Positions 26,054 through 33,632 of a DNA stretch of 64,000 bases are shown one piece after another. The stretch spans positions 207,472-271,471 of the forward strand of contig NZ_QTVG01000003.1 in the NCBI RefSeq assembly GCF_003460505.1, given 5' to 3'. The notes below the pieces were generated by a model, which saw only the letters and a list, made by a program, of their open reading frames with translations, searched no databases and was not told the origin of the DNA. How positions within the stretch are numbered: the stretch's first letter is position 1; every line of letters starts with the position of its first letter. The stretch comes from Eubacterium sp. AF36-5BH (GTDB taxonomy: Bacteria; Bacillota; Clostridia; Lachnospirales; Lachnospiraceae). The translations under genes were made by a program, and so were the position numbers.

Positions 26054-27511
26054 TTATCTTTTTCTACTCCATGTGGTTTTTGACAATAAAATTAATATTG
26101 GGAATATTTCCAATCTTCCTGCAAGCATGTCACCTATTAAAACCAGTTTAGACCAATCGCTAAACATTGAATAGTTTGATGCCGGACCAACCATATCCAG
26201 TCCCGGTCCTATATTGTTAAAGCATGATGCTACACTTGAAAAATTAGTAAGTATACTGTGACCATCAACGGAAATGAAAATGAAACTTAAGAAAACAATA
26301 ACTATGTATGCAACAAAGTAACTATTAACCGCCGAAACAACTTCTTCTTTTACAACATTTCCACCCATTCTGATAACTTCAACTTTTCTTGGATTTAAAG
26401 TCTTTCTAATGTTTCTTTTTACACTTTTTAAAATAATAAGTAAACGGCCACATTTAAGACCACCGCCTGTGCTTCCCCCGCAGGCACCAACAAACATAAG
26501 CATAAGTATTATTGTTTTTGAAAAATTAGGCCACATATTAAAATCTTCTGTAGCAAAACCTGTTGTGGTAATAATACTTGATACTGTAAATGCCGCATGA
26601 TGTAGTGCTTCTCTTACTGATGAAAACATACCTGAAATGTTTATTGTTATAAGAGCTACGCTTGATAAAATAAGAACAACGTATGTTCTAAGTTCACTAT
26701 CCTTTATTATTGACTTGAATCTTCTTAATAATACTAAATAATAACAACTGAAGTTCACGCCAAATAACAGCATAAAGATGGTACAGACGTTCTGAATGTA
26801 TGGGCTGTAGCCTGCCATACTGTCTCCTTTAATACCAAAGCCACCTGTTCCTGCAGTACCAAATGCTGTACAGACTGCATCAAAAACAGGCATTTTCCCA
26901 ATAATTAAAAATATAAAATTAAGTCCCGTAAGTCCTATATACATTAAATACAAAATAAGTGCTGTATCTCTCATTCTTGGAGCCAGCTTACCAACTGTTG
27001 GTCCCGGACTTTCTGCTCTTAACAAATGCATTGTGAATCTGTTGCTTTTTCCATCAGCCGGTGCAATGGCAAGTAAAAATACAAGGACACCCATCCCCCC
27101 AAGCCAATGACTAAAACTTCTCCAGTAAAGCATGCCTTTTGACATAGCTTCAACATCTGTTAAAATTGAGGCTCCTGTTGTTGTAAAACCTGATACTGTC
27201 TCAAATAATGCATCTACAAATGAAGGAATTTCTCTTGAAATAAAAAATGGTAAACAGCCTAATATACTAAGAACAATCCAGCCTATACCCACTGAAACCA
27301 AACCTTCCTTTGCAAAAAATCGCTTATTTGCCTTTCTACATAATACATATAGCAACGAAGCAATACCTAATATAATTACAATAGAAACTATAAATCCTAT
27401 AACTGCATTCAAATTCTGACATGCTGCACTAATAATTAATGCCGGAAGCATAAATGCCGCTTCTACAGCTAAAATCTGTGATATAAATTTTCCTACAACT
27501 TTATAATTCAT
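26054..27511 (-). CDS. trkH: Potassium channel subunit TrkH/TrkG family
   Basis: Second potassium-channel membrane subunit, 485 residues, with two extra N-terminal membrane segments as in TrkH. P-loops: TVSGFTTTGASIL, GTAGTGGFGIKG, ITTTGFATEDFN and FNNIGPGLDMVG. SHWLGGMGVLVF and CGGSTGGGLKCGR are further family hallmarks. It follows trkA by 13 bp. Together with the next two genes this gives two potassium systems in tandem within one probable operon. Confidence 0.93.
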   Translation of the reverse strand: MNYKVVGKFISQILAVEAAFMLPALIISAACQNLNAVIGFIVSIVIILGIASLLYVLCRKANKRFFAKEGLVSVGIGWIVLSILGCLPFFISREIPSFVDALFETVSGFTTTGASILTDVEAMSKGMLYWRSFSHWLGGMGVLVFLLAIAPADGKSNRFTMHLLRAESPGPTVGKLAPRMRDTALILYLMYIGLTGLNFIFLIIGKMPVFDAVCTAFGTAGTGGFGIKGDSMAGYSPYIQNVCTIFMLLFGVNFSCYYLVLLRRFKSIIKDSELRTYVVLILSSVALITINISGMFSSVREALHHAAFTVSSIITTTGFATEDFNMWPNFSKTIILMLMFVGACGGSTGGGLKCGRLLIILKSVKRNIRKTLNPRKVEVIRMGGNVVKEEVVSAVNSYFVAYIVIVFLSFIFISVDGHSILTNFSSVASCFNNIGPGLDMVGPASNYSMFSDWSKLVLIGDMLAGRLEIFPILILLSKTTWSRKR

Positions 27512-27524
27512 AACTTCCTCTCAA

Positions 27525-28883
27525 TCATTGAAATATATCATTTAATTGATGTAATACTATATCCCCTGTTGCTACAACAATAACAGTATCTCCGTTTTGG
27601 AAATATGATTCACCATTTGGAATTTCTGTTTTTCCTTTATGTGTTATACATGCAATAATAACATTATTTACTAATTTCATGTTTTTAAGTGGAACACCAC
27701 AATTTTGTGTTTTCTCATCTGCAATGAACTCTACTGCTTCCGCCTGTCCATCTGCAATATTATGAACTGATATAGCCATTCCTGTCTGTGCCCCTAAGGC
27801 TCTAACATAGCCGACTATTGTATTACAACATAATTCCTTTGGGCATACTACACTACCTAAATTAAGGCTGTCCTGAATACTGCTTCTGTCAGTATGTCCT
27901 ACTTTTGTAATAACTTTCTCCACGCCACATGCCTTAGCATACATAGAAATAATTATATTTAACTCATCCATTCCTGTTAAGGTAATAAAAGCGTCACAGT
28001 CACTTATGCCCTGGCTTTCAAGTAATGTTTTTCTACTTGCGTCACCATGAATTACAGCAACTTCAGGAAGAAGCTCAGCTAACTCCCTTGCTCTATCTTC
28101 GTCTTTTTCAATTACCTCTACGGCTACTCCCAAGTCAATTAATATCTTTGACAGATAATAGCTTACTTTTCCACCACCGCAAATAATTGCATGTTTTACC
28201 TTGTGAGATAAAAAGCCTAAGTTTTTCAATAAAATAGTAAGGTTCTGTGATGGTGCTGTAACGTAAATTCTATCTCCTTCTTTTAAGATAAAATCACCAT
28301 TTGGAATATGCACTTCGCCGTTTCTTCTAACGGCACAAACCAATACCTTACATTTTACAATTCCATAAAGATCATTTAATGAAACATCTTTTATAATGCT
28401 GTCACTATTTATTCTAAGTTCTACTAATTCCACTCTTCCTTTTGCAAAAGTATCTCTCTGTAAAAATCCAGGATATTTTAACAATCTTTCAATTTCCACT
28501 GCTGTCTGCTTTTCCGGATTAACTGTTAAAGATAAGCCAAAGGCATCGCGCATGGTATATATTTGTTCACTGTATTCAGGATTTCTGATTCTTGCAATAG
28601 TATGTAGTTCAGGATTCATCTTATGTGCTGTCATGCAACAAAGCAAATTAATTTCATCTGCACTTGTAGATGCAATTAAAACATCAGCTCTGTCAACTCC
28701 TGCTTCAGACAAAACAGACATTAAGGCACAATTTCCATTAACAGCCATAACATCGTATCTCTCCAAGCTTGCGTCTAATACTTCTCCATTAGTGTCTATT
28801 AAGGTTATGTCATAACCTTCCGCTGATAACTTCCTAGTAAGATTTGCACCTACTTTTCCATCTCCAGCAATAATAATCTTCAT
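27525..28883 (-). CDS. trkA: Trk system potassium uptake protein TrkA
   Basis: Regulatory subunit with two RCK units in one chain (452 residues). The first Rossmann motif GDGKVGANLTRKL is at about residues 7-19 and the second, CGGGKVSYYLSKIL, near 229. Two RCK-C domains lie at about 140-220 and 370-452. This double architecture is TrkA, in contrast to the single-unit KtrA at 23950. The ATG at 28883 has GGAGG 8 bases upstream; the longer frame overlaps the promoter and is discarded. Confidence 0.94.
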   Translation of the reverse strand: MKIIIAGDGKVGANLTRKLSAEGYDITLIDTNGEVLDASLERYDVMAVNGNCALMSVLSEAGVDRADVLIASTSADEINLLCCMTAHKMNPELHTIARIRNPEYSEQIYTMRDAFGLSLTVNPEKQTAVEIERLLKYPGFLQRDTFAKGRVELVELRINSDSIIKDVSLNDLYGIVKCKVLVCAVRRNGEVHIPNGDFILKEGDRIYVTAPSQNLTILLKNLGFLSHKVKHAIICGGGKVSYYLSKILIDLGVAVEVIEKDEDRARELAELLPEVAVIHGDASRKTLLESQGISDCDAFITLTGMDELNIIISMYAKACGVEKVITKVGHTDRSSIQDSLNLGSVVCPKELCCNTIVGYVRALGAQTGMAISVHNIADGQAEAVEFIADEKTQNCGVPLKNMKLVNNVIIACITHKGKTEIPNGESYFQNGDTVIVVATGDIVLHQLNDIFQ

Positions 28884-28942
28884 GAGATTTTCCTCCACAT
28901 TCTTATCGTTAATGCAATGAATAACTTCATGGCAACATCTAT

Positions 28943-28970
28943 AGTATAGCACTATTATTTATAATCTCAA
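28943..28970 (-). promoter_or_regulatory. Promoter of the potassium transport operon
   Basis: Minus strand TTGAGA (28970-28965), 16-bp spacer, TATACT (28948-28943), start near 28936. About 50 nt of leader precede trkA; I see no c-di-AMP riboswitch fold there. Confidence 0.6.
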
Positions 28971-28996
28971 CAACTGTTAAAAAATAGTTACAACTT

Positions 28997-29638
28997 TTAA
29001 AAATAAGTTACAACCTTTGACAAGTCCTCAAAGATTTCTTCAGTCATTTTTCTGTATTCTTCCTCAGGATATTTCATGTCAGGTATACATATAACTTTAA
29101 TTCCGCCGTCATGAGCCGCTTTTATGCCTGCCTCTGAGTCTTCTAAAACAAGTGCTTCCTCAGGCTGTACATTCACCTTCTTACATGCCTTTAAAAATAC
29201 CTCAGGATTAGGTTTTCCATTAACAACCTCATCACCACAAATTTCGCCGTCAAAATACTGTGCAATTCCTGCCTGTTTTAAAATCACATCAACTCTGTCT
29301 CTATTACTGGAAGTTGCAACCATTGTTTTGTAATTGTTTTCTTTAAGATATTTAAGTAACTGAACAATTCCTTTTTTTAATGGCACTCCCTTTGTTTCAA
29401 ACTCTTCTGCCATTCCCTTATGAACATAATCTATACATTCCTCATAAGGGAAATCCTCGCCATATTCATTAGCTATAATACTTTTGCAGACAGGTTGTAT
29501 TTTTCCCAGTAGATTTTTGTAAAAATCCACTGTCATGTCTTCTCCTCTTTTTTGTAAATATCTTCGATACCACTCATAAGTAACTCTCTCGCTGTCAATC
29601 ATGAGCCCATCCATATCAAAAATTACTGCCTTAATCAT
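28997..29638 (-). CDS. HAD-superfamily phosphatase, beta-phosphoglucomutase-like
   Basis: A 213-residue HAD hydrolase with an alpha-helical cap. Motif I is FDMDGLMIDSE (7-17) with the two catalytic aspartates, motif II VATSSNRD near 110, and motifs III/IV KPNPEVF and LEDSEAGIKAA. It may dephosphorylate sugar phosphates or act as a mutase; the substrate is unknown. AAGGAG lies 7 bases before the ATG, and an intrinsic terminator ends one base before this ribosome site, so its transcription may depend on read-through. Confidence 0.88.
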   Translation of the reverse strand: MIKAVIFDMDGLMIDSERVTYEWYRRYLQKRGEDMTVDFYKNLLGKIQPVCKSIIANEYGEDFPYEECIDYVHKGMAEEFETKGVPLKKGIVQLLKYLKENNYKTMVATSSNRDRVDVILKQAGIAQYFDGEICGDEVVNGKPNPEVFLKACKKVNVQPEEALVLEDSEAGIKAAHDGGIKVICIPDMKYPEEEYRKMTEEIFEDLSKVVTYF

Positions 29639-29652
29639 TTATCTTCTCCTTC

Positions 29653-29693
29653 AAAAAAAGTCCTTAGCGTTCAACTATTTTAACACTAAAGAC
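29653..29693 (-). terminator. Terminator of the LytTR gene abutting the HAD ribosome site
   Basis: GTCCTTAGCGTT (29660-29671) pairs with AACACTAAAGAC (29682-29693) with two G-U pairs; in the minus direction seven T residues follow. The HAD gene ribosome site (29646-29651) begins right after the T-run. Confidence 0.8.
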
Positions 29694-29711
29694 CTATTTT
29701 ATTCAATGGTT

Positions 29712-30452
29712 TTATATTCTATTTTCAAAGCCTTCTTTAAAACTTTTCAAAATACGTCTGCCAATTTTTAACTCTCCGAAATCTTCCTTTAATTTAATAA
29801 GATAATTGGAATAATCTGCAAACTTAACATAGTCGCAATTAACTATTTCACTTTTGTTACACTTCAGAAATTTCGTTGAACCTAATTCAAGAATTAACTG
29901 TTTTGTCGACTTGTAAGGTGCTTCTACAATCTCTCCATCTTTGCAATAAATTGACAATGTAGAAATTTTGTTATCTATGTAAACAATATCATTTATTTTT
30001 ACCGGGCAGACAATACCATTTGTTTTAAAATAAATATATTCTCTTTCCTTTTTCGCTGTGTAATTTTTAAGAGTAAACTGAACTGCTTCTTTGAATTCAT
30101 CTTCTCTGTAATATTTATCAAAATACTGATAGCAATGTAAATGTGCATAGGCGTGTAGTTTGGGATCCTCCAGCGATGTTGTAAAAATAATTGGCGTTGC
30201 CTTGTACCTTTCTATTTCTCTTATATTATCAGCAAAAGTCATACCTGACATATCACCGTTTTTTGTTTTTTCCAAAATTATGTCTACAATAAATAAATCG
30301 ATACTATATTCCATGGCATATCTGTAGGCATCAGCACAATTATCTGCCTTAAAAATCACAACATCTTCAAGCTGTTCTAAAATATCGCAGGCTCTATCCA
30401 TGTGTCTCTTGTTATCTTCCACTATCAATATTTGTTTATCTGTTGATTGCAT
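29712..30452 (-). CDS. LytTR-family response regulator
   Basis: A 246-residue regulator of the AgrA/ComE/LytR group. Receiver domain: VEDN at about 11-14, phosphorylated D in LFIVDIILEK (about residue 56), and then a conserved T/S and K. The LytTR DNA-binding domain covers about 145-246 (VCPVKINDIVYIDN, FLKCNKSEIVN, GRRILKSFKEGF). No histidine kinase is adjacent, so it is an orphan or pairs with a kinase elsewhere. A terminator follows directly. Confidence 0.88.
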   Translation of the reverse strand: MQSTDKQILIVEDNKRHMDRACDILEQLEDVVIFKADNCADAYRYAMEYSIDLFIVDIILEKTKNGDMSGMTFADNIREIERYKATPIIFTTSLEDPKLHAYAHLHCYQYFDKYYREDEFKEAVQFTLKNYTAKKEREYIYFKTNGIVCPVKINDIVYIDNKISTLSIYCKDGEIVEAPYKSTKQLILELGSTKFLKCNKSEIVNCDYVKFADYSNYLIKLKEDFGELKIGRRILKSFKEGFENRI

Positions 30453-30582
30453 TTGTTTTTCAATCCCCTTTTTCTTATTTTTTAGTTAATTATTCCTTTT
30501 AAAAATTTCAAATTTAATTATTTTGATTTATTAAACTTAGCCATTTTGATTGAATTGCTTCAATTTAGTTATTTAGCTATAA

Positions 30583-30912
30583 TTATTTACTAAATGTTTT
30601 GTTTAACAATATATCAAATTCTCTTTTCTTCTCTCTGCCACTGAGGCTTTCAAAATACAATTGAAACTCCCTACAGTCGCTAACCTCGCCTTTTAATATG
30701 TAATCTGTACTAACGTCAAAATACTTACTAAGTTTTATGCATCTGTCTATTTGTAAATCATTTTCACCTTTTTCAATATTCTGATAAAAAGGAACTGACT
30801 CAATCCCCAATATTGATGCCATTTTTTCCTGAGACAGATTATGCTCTCTTCTAAGTGCCTTAACACGCTGACCTATTTCAATATTTTCTTTCGTTATTTC
30901 CTTTTTCTTCAT
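30583..30912 (-). CDS. XRE-family helix-turn-helix regulator
   Basis: A 109-residue DNA-binding protein. The HTH (about 12-67) reads GQRVKALRREHNLSQEKMA and then YQNIEKGENDLQIDRC and YFDVSTDYILKGE, the usual Xre/SinR form. The short C-terminal tail is charged. It stands alone; upstream at about 30968-31006 lies an imperfect inverted repeat (ACACCC/GGGTGT with GGTA/TACC) that could be an operator or a hairpin. Its target is unknown. Confidence 0.85.
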   Translation of the reverse strand: MKKKEITKENIEIGQRVKALRREHNLSQEKMASILGIESVPFYQNIEKGENDLQIDRCIKLSKYFDVSTDYILKGEVSDCREFQLYFESLSGREKKREFDILLNKTFSK

Positions 30913-31055
30913 TTGTCATCTCCATAGTTATTCTATATGAATTTTATATGGTTTAAATGTTTTATTCTACACCCCTTGGTAGTTTTAGTGCATACCTTGG
31001 GTGTGTATTTTTCTTTTATGGCAAGAATATTGTTTTGTTTTTATCTCTTTTTGAA

Positions 31056-31112
31056 GAATAAAAATAGCACTTCCATAATCCTATATAATAGGGTTATAAA
31101 AATGCTATCTTT
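31056..31112 (-). terminator. Terminator after the MetE-like gene
   Basis: Outer arms ATAGCA (31064-31069) and TGCTAT (31103-31108) enclose a 10-bp inner stem ATAATCCTAT/ATAGGGTTAT. In the minus direction TTTTTATTC follows. A TCTTTTATG run on the plus strand would allow function in both directions. Confidence 0.6.
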
Positions 31113-31155
31113 TATGTTTTATATTCTTTTGTAAATTAAAGCCGGACTTGAAATA

Positions 31156-32271
31156 TTATCCCCAAACTTCTTCGGCAATTTCTTTTACTAATTTTATCTT
31201 TGCCCACTGCTGTTCTTCTGTTAATTTATTTCCAATTTCACAAGAAGCGTAGCCGCACTGTGGACTTAAATATAATCTGTCTAAAGAAACATATTTAGAT
31301 GCTTCCTTTATTCTGTTTATTACTGTTGTTTTGTTTTCTAATTCAGGAGATTTTGTTGTAATTAATCCAAGTACAACTTTCTTATCCTCACCAACTGACT
31401 TAAGTGGCTGGAATCCACCTGAACGTTCATCATCATATTCTAAATAATATGCATTAACATTTTCCTTTGCAAATAATGTTTCAGCTACACTGTCATAAGC
31501 TCCTGAGCTTGCGTAAGTTGAATGGAAATTTCCTCGGCAAACATGAGTATTTATTGTCAAATCTTCCGGAGCTGAGTCAATTGCTAAATTATTTATATCT
31601 AATAACTGTTTCTTGATTTTTTCTAAGCCTTCCTCATCTGTATCAAAAATTGCACAGGCATTTGGATCAACAACCATTCCCCATGAGCAGTCATCTAACT
31701 GTAAATTTCTGCAGCCCTTGTCATATAAATCTTTAATGAATTTCTTATAACCATCTGCAATGTCCTTTACTAATTCTTCCTTGCTATCATAATACTTTTT
31801 AGTATTTTCCCATGCAAAAGGCATAATCATCTGTTCTAAAAACTGAGCCGGTGCAGGTATGGTAAGCTTTGCTACAGTATTCTCATCTTCAAACTGTTTT
31901 AAAAATTCATAATGTTCAATAAAAGGATGCTTGCCACTTAACTTGATTTTTCCAACTACATAAGTGTCATCAATCATAGCATCTTCTCCATGGAATGGAA
32001 GACCATGTTCTGTCTTGCTGTGACCTACACCGTCAAAAGCCCACATGAAATCTAAATGCCATGTGGCTCTTCTAAATTCTCCATCTGTAATGGCATGTAA
32101 GCCAATTTCTTTTTCCTTGACTACAAGTTCAGTAATTGCCTTGTCTTCAACTTCTGTTAACTGTTCTTTTGTAATCTCACCCTGTTCGTACTGCTTTCTT
32201 GCTTCTTTTAAATATTCAGGTCTTAAAAAGCTACCAACGTGGTCGTATCTAAATGGTGTTTTATTATACAT
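31156..32271 (-). CDS. Cobalamin-independent methionine synthase family protein (YxjG/YxjH-like)
   Basis: A 371-residue protein corresponding to the C-terminal catalytic barrel of MetE, like Bacillus YxjG/YxjH. DHVGSFLRPEYL at residue 10 and the zinc ligands in THVCRG (near 244) and SPQCGYAS (near 338) are visible. It lacks the N-terminal folate-binding half of full MetE. It probably transfers methyl groups to homocysteine from a donor other than, or delivered differently from, polyglutamyl folate. A MET-box lies about 100 bp upstream and a LysR gene is next door, which supports a role in methionine supply. Confidence 0.88.
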   Translation of the reverse strand: MYNKTPFRYDHVGSFLRPEYLKEARKQYEQGEITKEQLTEVEDKAITELVVKEKEIGLHAITDGEFRRATWHLDFMWAFDGVGHSKTEHGLPFHGEDAMIDDTYVVGKIKLSGKHPFIEHYEFLKQFEDENTVAKLTIPAPAQFLEQMIMPFAWENTKKYYDSKEELVKDIADGYKKFIKDLYDKGCRNLQLDDCSWGMVVDPNACAIFDTDEEGLEKIKKQLLDINNLAIDSAPEDLTINTHVCRGNFHSTYASSGAYDSVAETLFAKENVNAYYLEYDDERSGGFQPLKSVGEDKKVVLGLITTKSPELENKTTVINRIKEASKYVSLDRLYLSPQCGYASCEIGNKLTEEQQWAKIKLVKEIAEEVWG

Positions 32272-32366
32272 ATTTTTCTCCTATTCGTTTATATATTGCT
32301 AATTGCTATGATGTTAATATATCAACGATAAAAAAAATTGTATAATACATTTTTCTTTTACTTGGT

Positions 32367-32383
32367 TATAGTTTTAAACTATG
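32367..32383 (-). promoter_or_regulatory. MET-box-like operator upstream of the MetE-like gene
   Basis: TATAGTTTTAAACTATG contains the perfect 15-bp palindrome ATAGTTT-T-AAACTAT (32368-32382). It matches the known streptococcal MET-box consensus TATAGTTtnaAACTATA at all but the last base. It lies upstream of a TATTAT/TTATAC -10-like segment (32337-32345), a position suited to activation by the LysR regulator encoded next door. Confidence 0.65.
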
Positions 32384-32413
32384 GCTGTGATATTTAAATT
32401 ACTACTTTTCAAT

Positions 32414-32536
32414 GTATGTTTTCTAATATCTTTCTTACCTGATCTAAAATATAATTTTGTTTTCTAATCTATTTACTACTCACTTTGAAATAAATTTTTG
32501 TTTTTTAATTTATTTACTACTTATTTTGAAATATAT
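32414..32536. repeat. Three imperfect copies of a 41-bp tandem repeat
   Basis: With a period of 41 bp, GTTTTCTAAT...AAAATATAA, TTTTGTTTTCTAATC...GAAATAAA (32455-32495) and TTTTGTTTTTTAATT...GAAATATA (32496-32536) align; the first copy (from 32414) is the most diverged. The array ends at the LysR stop codon. Confidence 0.65.
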
Positions 32537-32540
32537 TTTC

Positions 32541-33443
32541 TTATTTACCAATATATTTCTTCAAAGCTTCCACATATATTTTTCCCAGTGGGCTTAAACC
32601 TGATTTTTTGTGGGTAATATATCCGATTCTCATGTTTTCATTCCCCTCAAGCGGTACTGCGATAATGTTTGCTCCATTTAATTCCTTATCAATTACTCCA
32701 CTGCAAACAGTATAACCATTAAGACCAATCAAAAGATTAAACAAAGTAGCCCTGTCTCTTACACGAATATTTTTCTTTTTTTCCTCACTTGAAAAAATTT
32801 CTTCAGAATAATAAAAAGAGTTATGTTCACCCTGTTCAAAGGACAAATACGGATATTCTTCCAAATCTTTAAAAGTAACCTTTTTCTCTTTCGCCAAAGG
32901 ATGTTTACTGCTTATAAAAACATGTGGTTTTGCAACTAAAAGTTCAGTAAACTTTAGCTCATTTGACTTCAACTCCTTATTTAAAATCACCTGATTAAAG
33001 TTATTTAAATAAAGAACGCCTATTTCACTTTTCATTTTTGCCACATCTTCTATGATTTCGTAAGTCTGTGTTTCCCTTAAACTAAAATCATATTTTTCTT
33101 TTCCATATTCCTTAATAAGTTCTACAAAAGCATTTACAGCAAAAGAATAATGCTGTGTAGAAACACAAAACTTTAATTTTCTGCCACTTGTGCCCTTGTA
33201 TCTTTCCTCTAAAAGCTGTGACTGCTCTAAAACCTGTCTTGCATAGCCTAAAAACTCCTCACCCTCTTTTGAAATAACAATGCCTTTATTGGTTCTTCTG
33301 AAAATTTCAATGTTCATTTCTTTTTCAAGGGCATGTATGGAATTAGTCAAACTGGGCTGCGATATAAACAACTGTTTTGCAGCTTTTGTCAAAGTTCCCG
33401 TATCTGCAACTGCTATCACATATTTTAACTGCTGTAAAGTCAT
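32541..33443 (-). CDS. LysR-type regulator, MtaR/MetR-like
   Basis: A 300-residue LysR regulator. The HTH is at the N-terminus (LQQLKYVIAVADTGTLTKAA, then QPSLTNSIHALEKEM). The effector domain has CVSTQHYSFAVNAFVELI and LRETQTYEIIEDV, features I associate with the MtaR/CmbR methionine/cysteine branch. The ATG at 33443 gives the standard LysR N-terminus; a TTG at 33467 is less likely. A TATAAT -10 is at 33472-33467. The MET-box in front of the next gene fits this assignment. The effector is unknown. Confidence 0.85.
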   Translation of the reverse strand: MTLQQLKYVIAVADTGTLTKAAKQLFISQPSLTNSIHALEKEMNIEIFRRTNKGIVISKEGEEFLGYARQVLEQSQLLEERYKGTSGRKLKFCVSTQHYSFAVNAFVELIKEYGKEKYDFSLRETQTYEIIEDVAKMKSEIGVLYLNNFNQVILNKELKSNELKFTELLVAKPHVFISSKHPLAKEKKVTFKDLEEYPYLSFEQGEHNSFYYSEEIFSSEEKKKNIRVRDRATLFNLLIGLNGYTVCSGVIDKELNGANIIAVPLEGNENMRIGYITHKKSGLSPLGKIYVEALKKYIGK

Positions 33444-33467
33444 ATTTGTAAACCCTTTCTTTTTCAA

Positions 33468-33632
33468 TTATAAACGAAATTGTAACATATATCCAACCAC
33501 ACCACCAATTACTGAACCAACCATCCAATAGCACCAGCTAAAAAGAGCCGCAAAAAACATTATTTTGCGACCTCTTTTGGTTTCGCCATTAACAGTACAG
33601 TTTACAACATAAGTTTCATCTGTCATAGTCAT
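33468..33632 (-). pseudogene. Fragment of an AzlC-family branched-chain amino acid exporter
   Basis: A 54-codon frame starting inside the 3' end of the TtcA-like gene. It reads TDETYVVN, then RRG-like basic residues and MFFAALFSWCYWMVGSVIGG before a stop. The TDE motif and the following SWxxWxxGSxIG helix are typical of the middle of AzlC permeases (about 230 residues); the rest is absent on both sides. It overlaps the stop of the upstream gene by 17 bp in another frame. A small functional membrane protein cannot be excluded. Confidence 0.5.

Noticed and set aside
28884..28996. c-di-AMP riboswitch before the potassium operon
   Set aside because: The leader is only about 50 nt and has no fitting conserved fold.
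31156..32340. S-box or T-box leader for the MetE-like gene
   Set aside because: No specifier-type or SAM-type structure is visible in the leader of about 60-70 nt; a LysR site is present instead.
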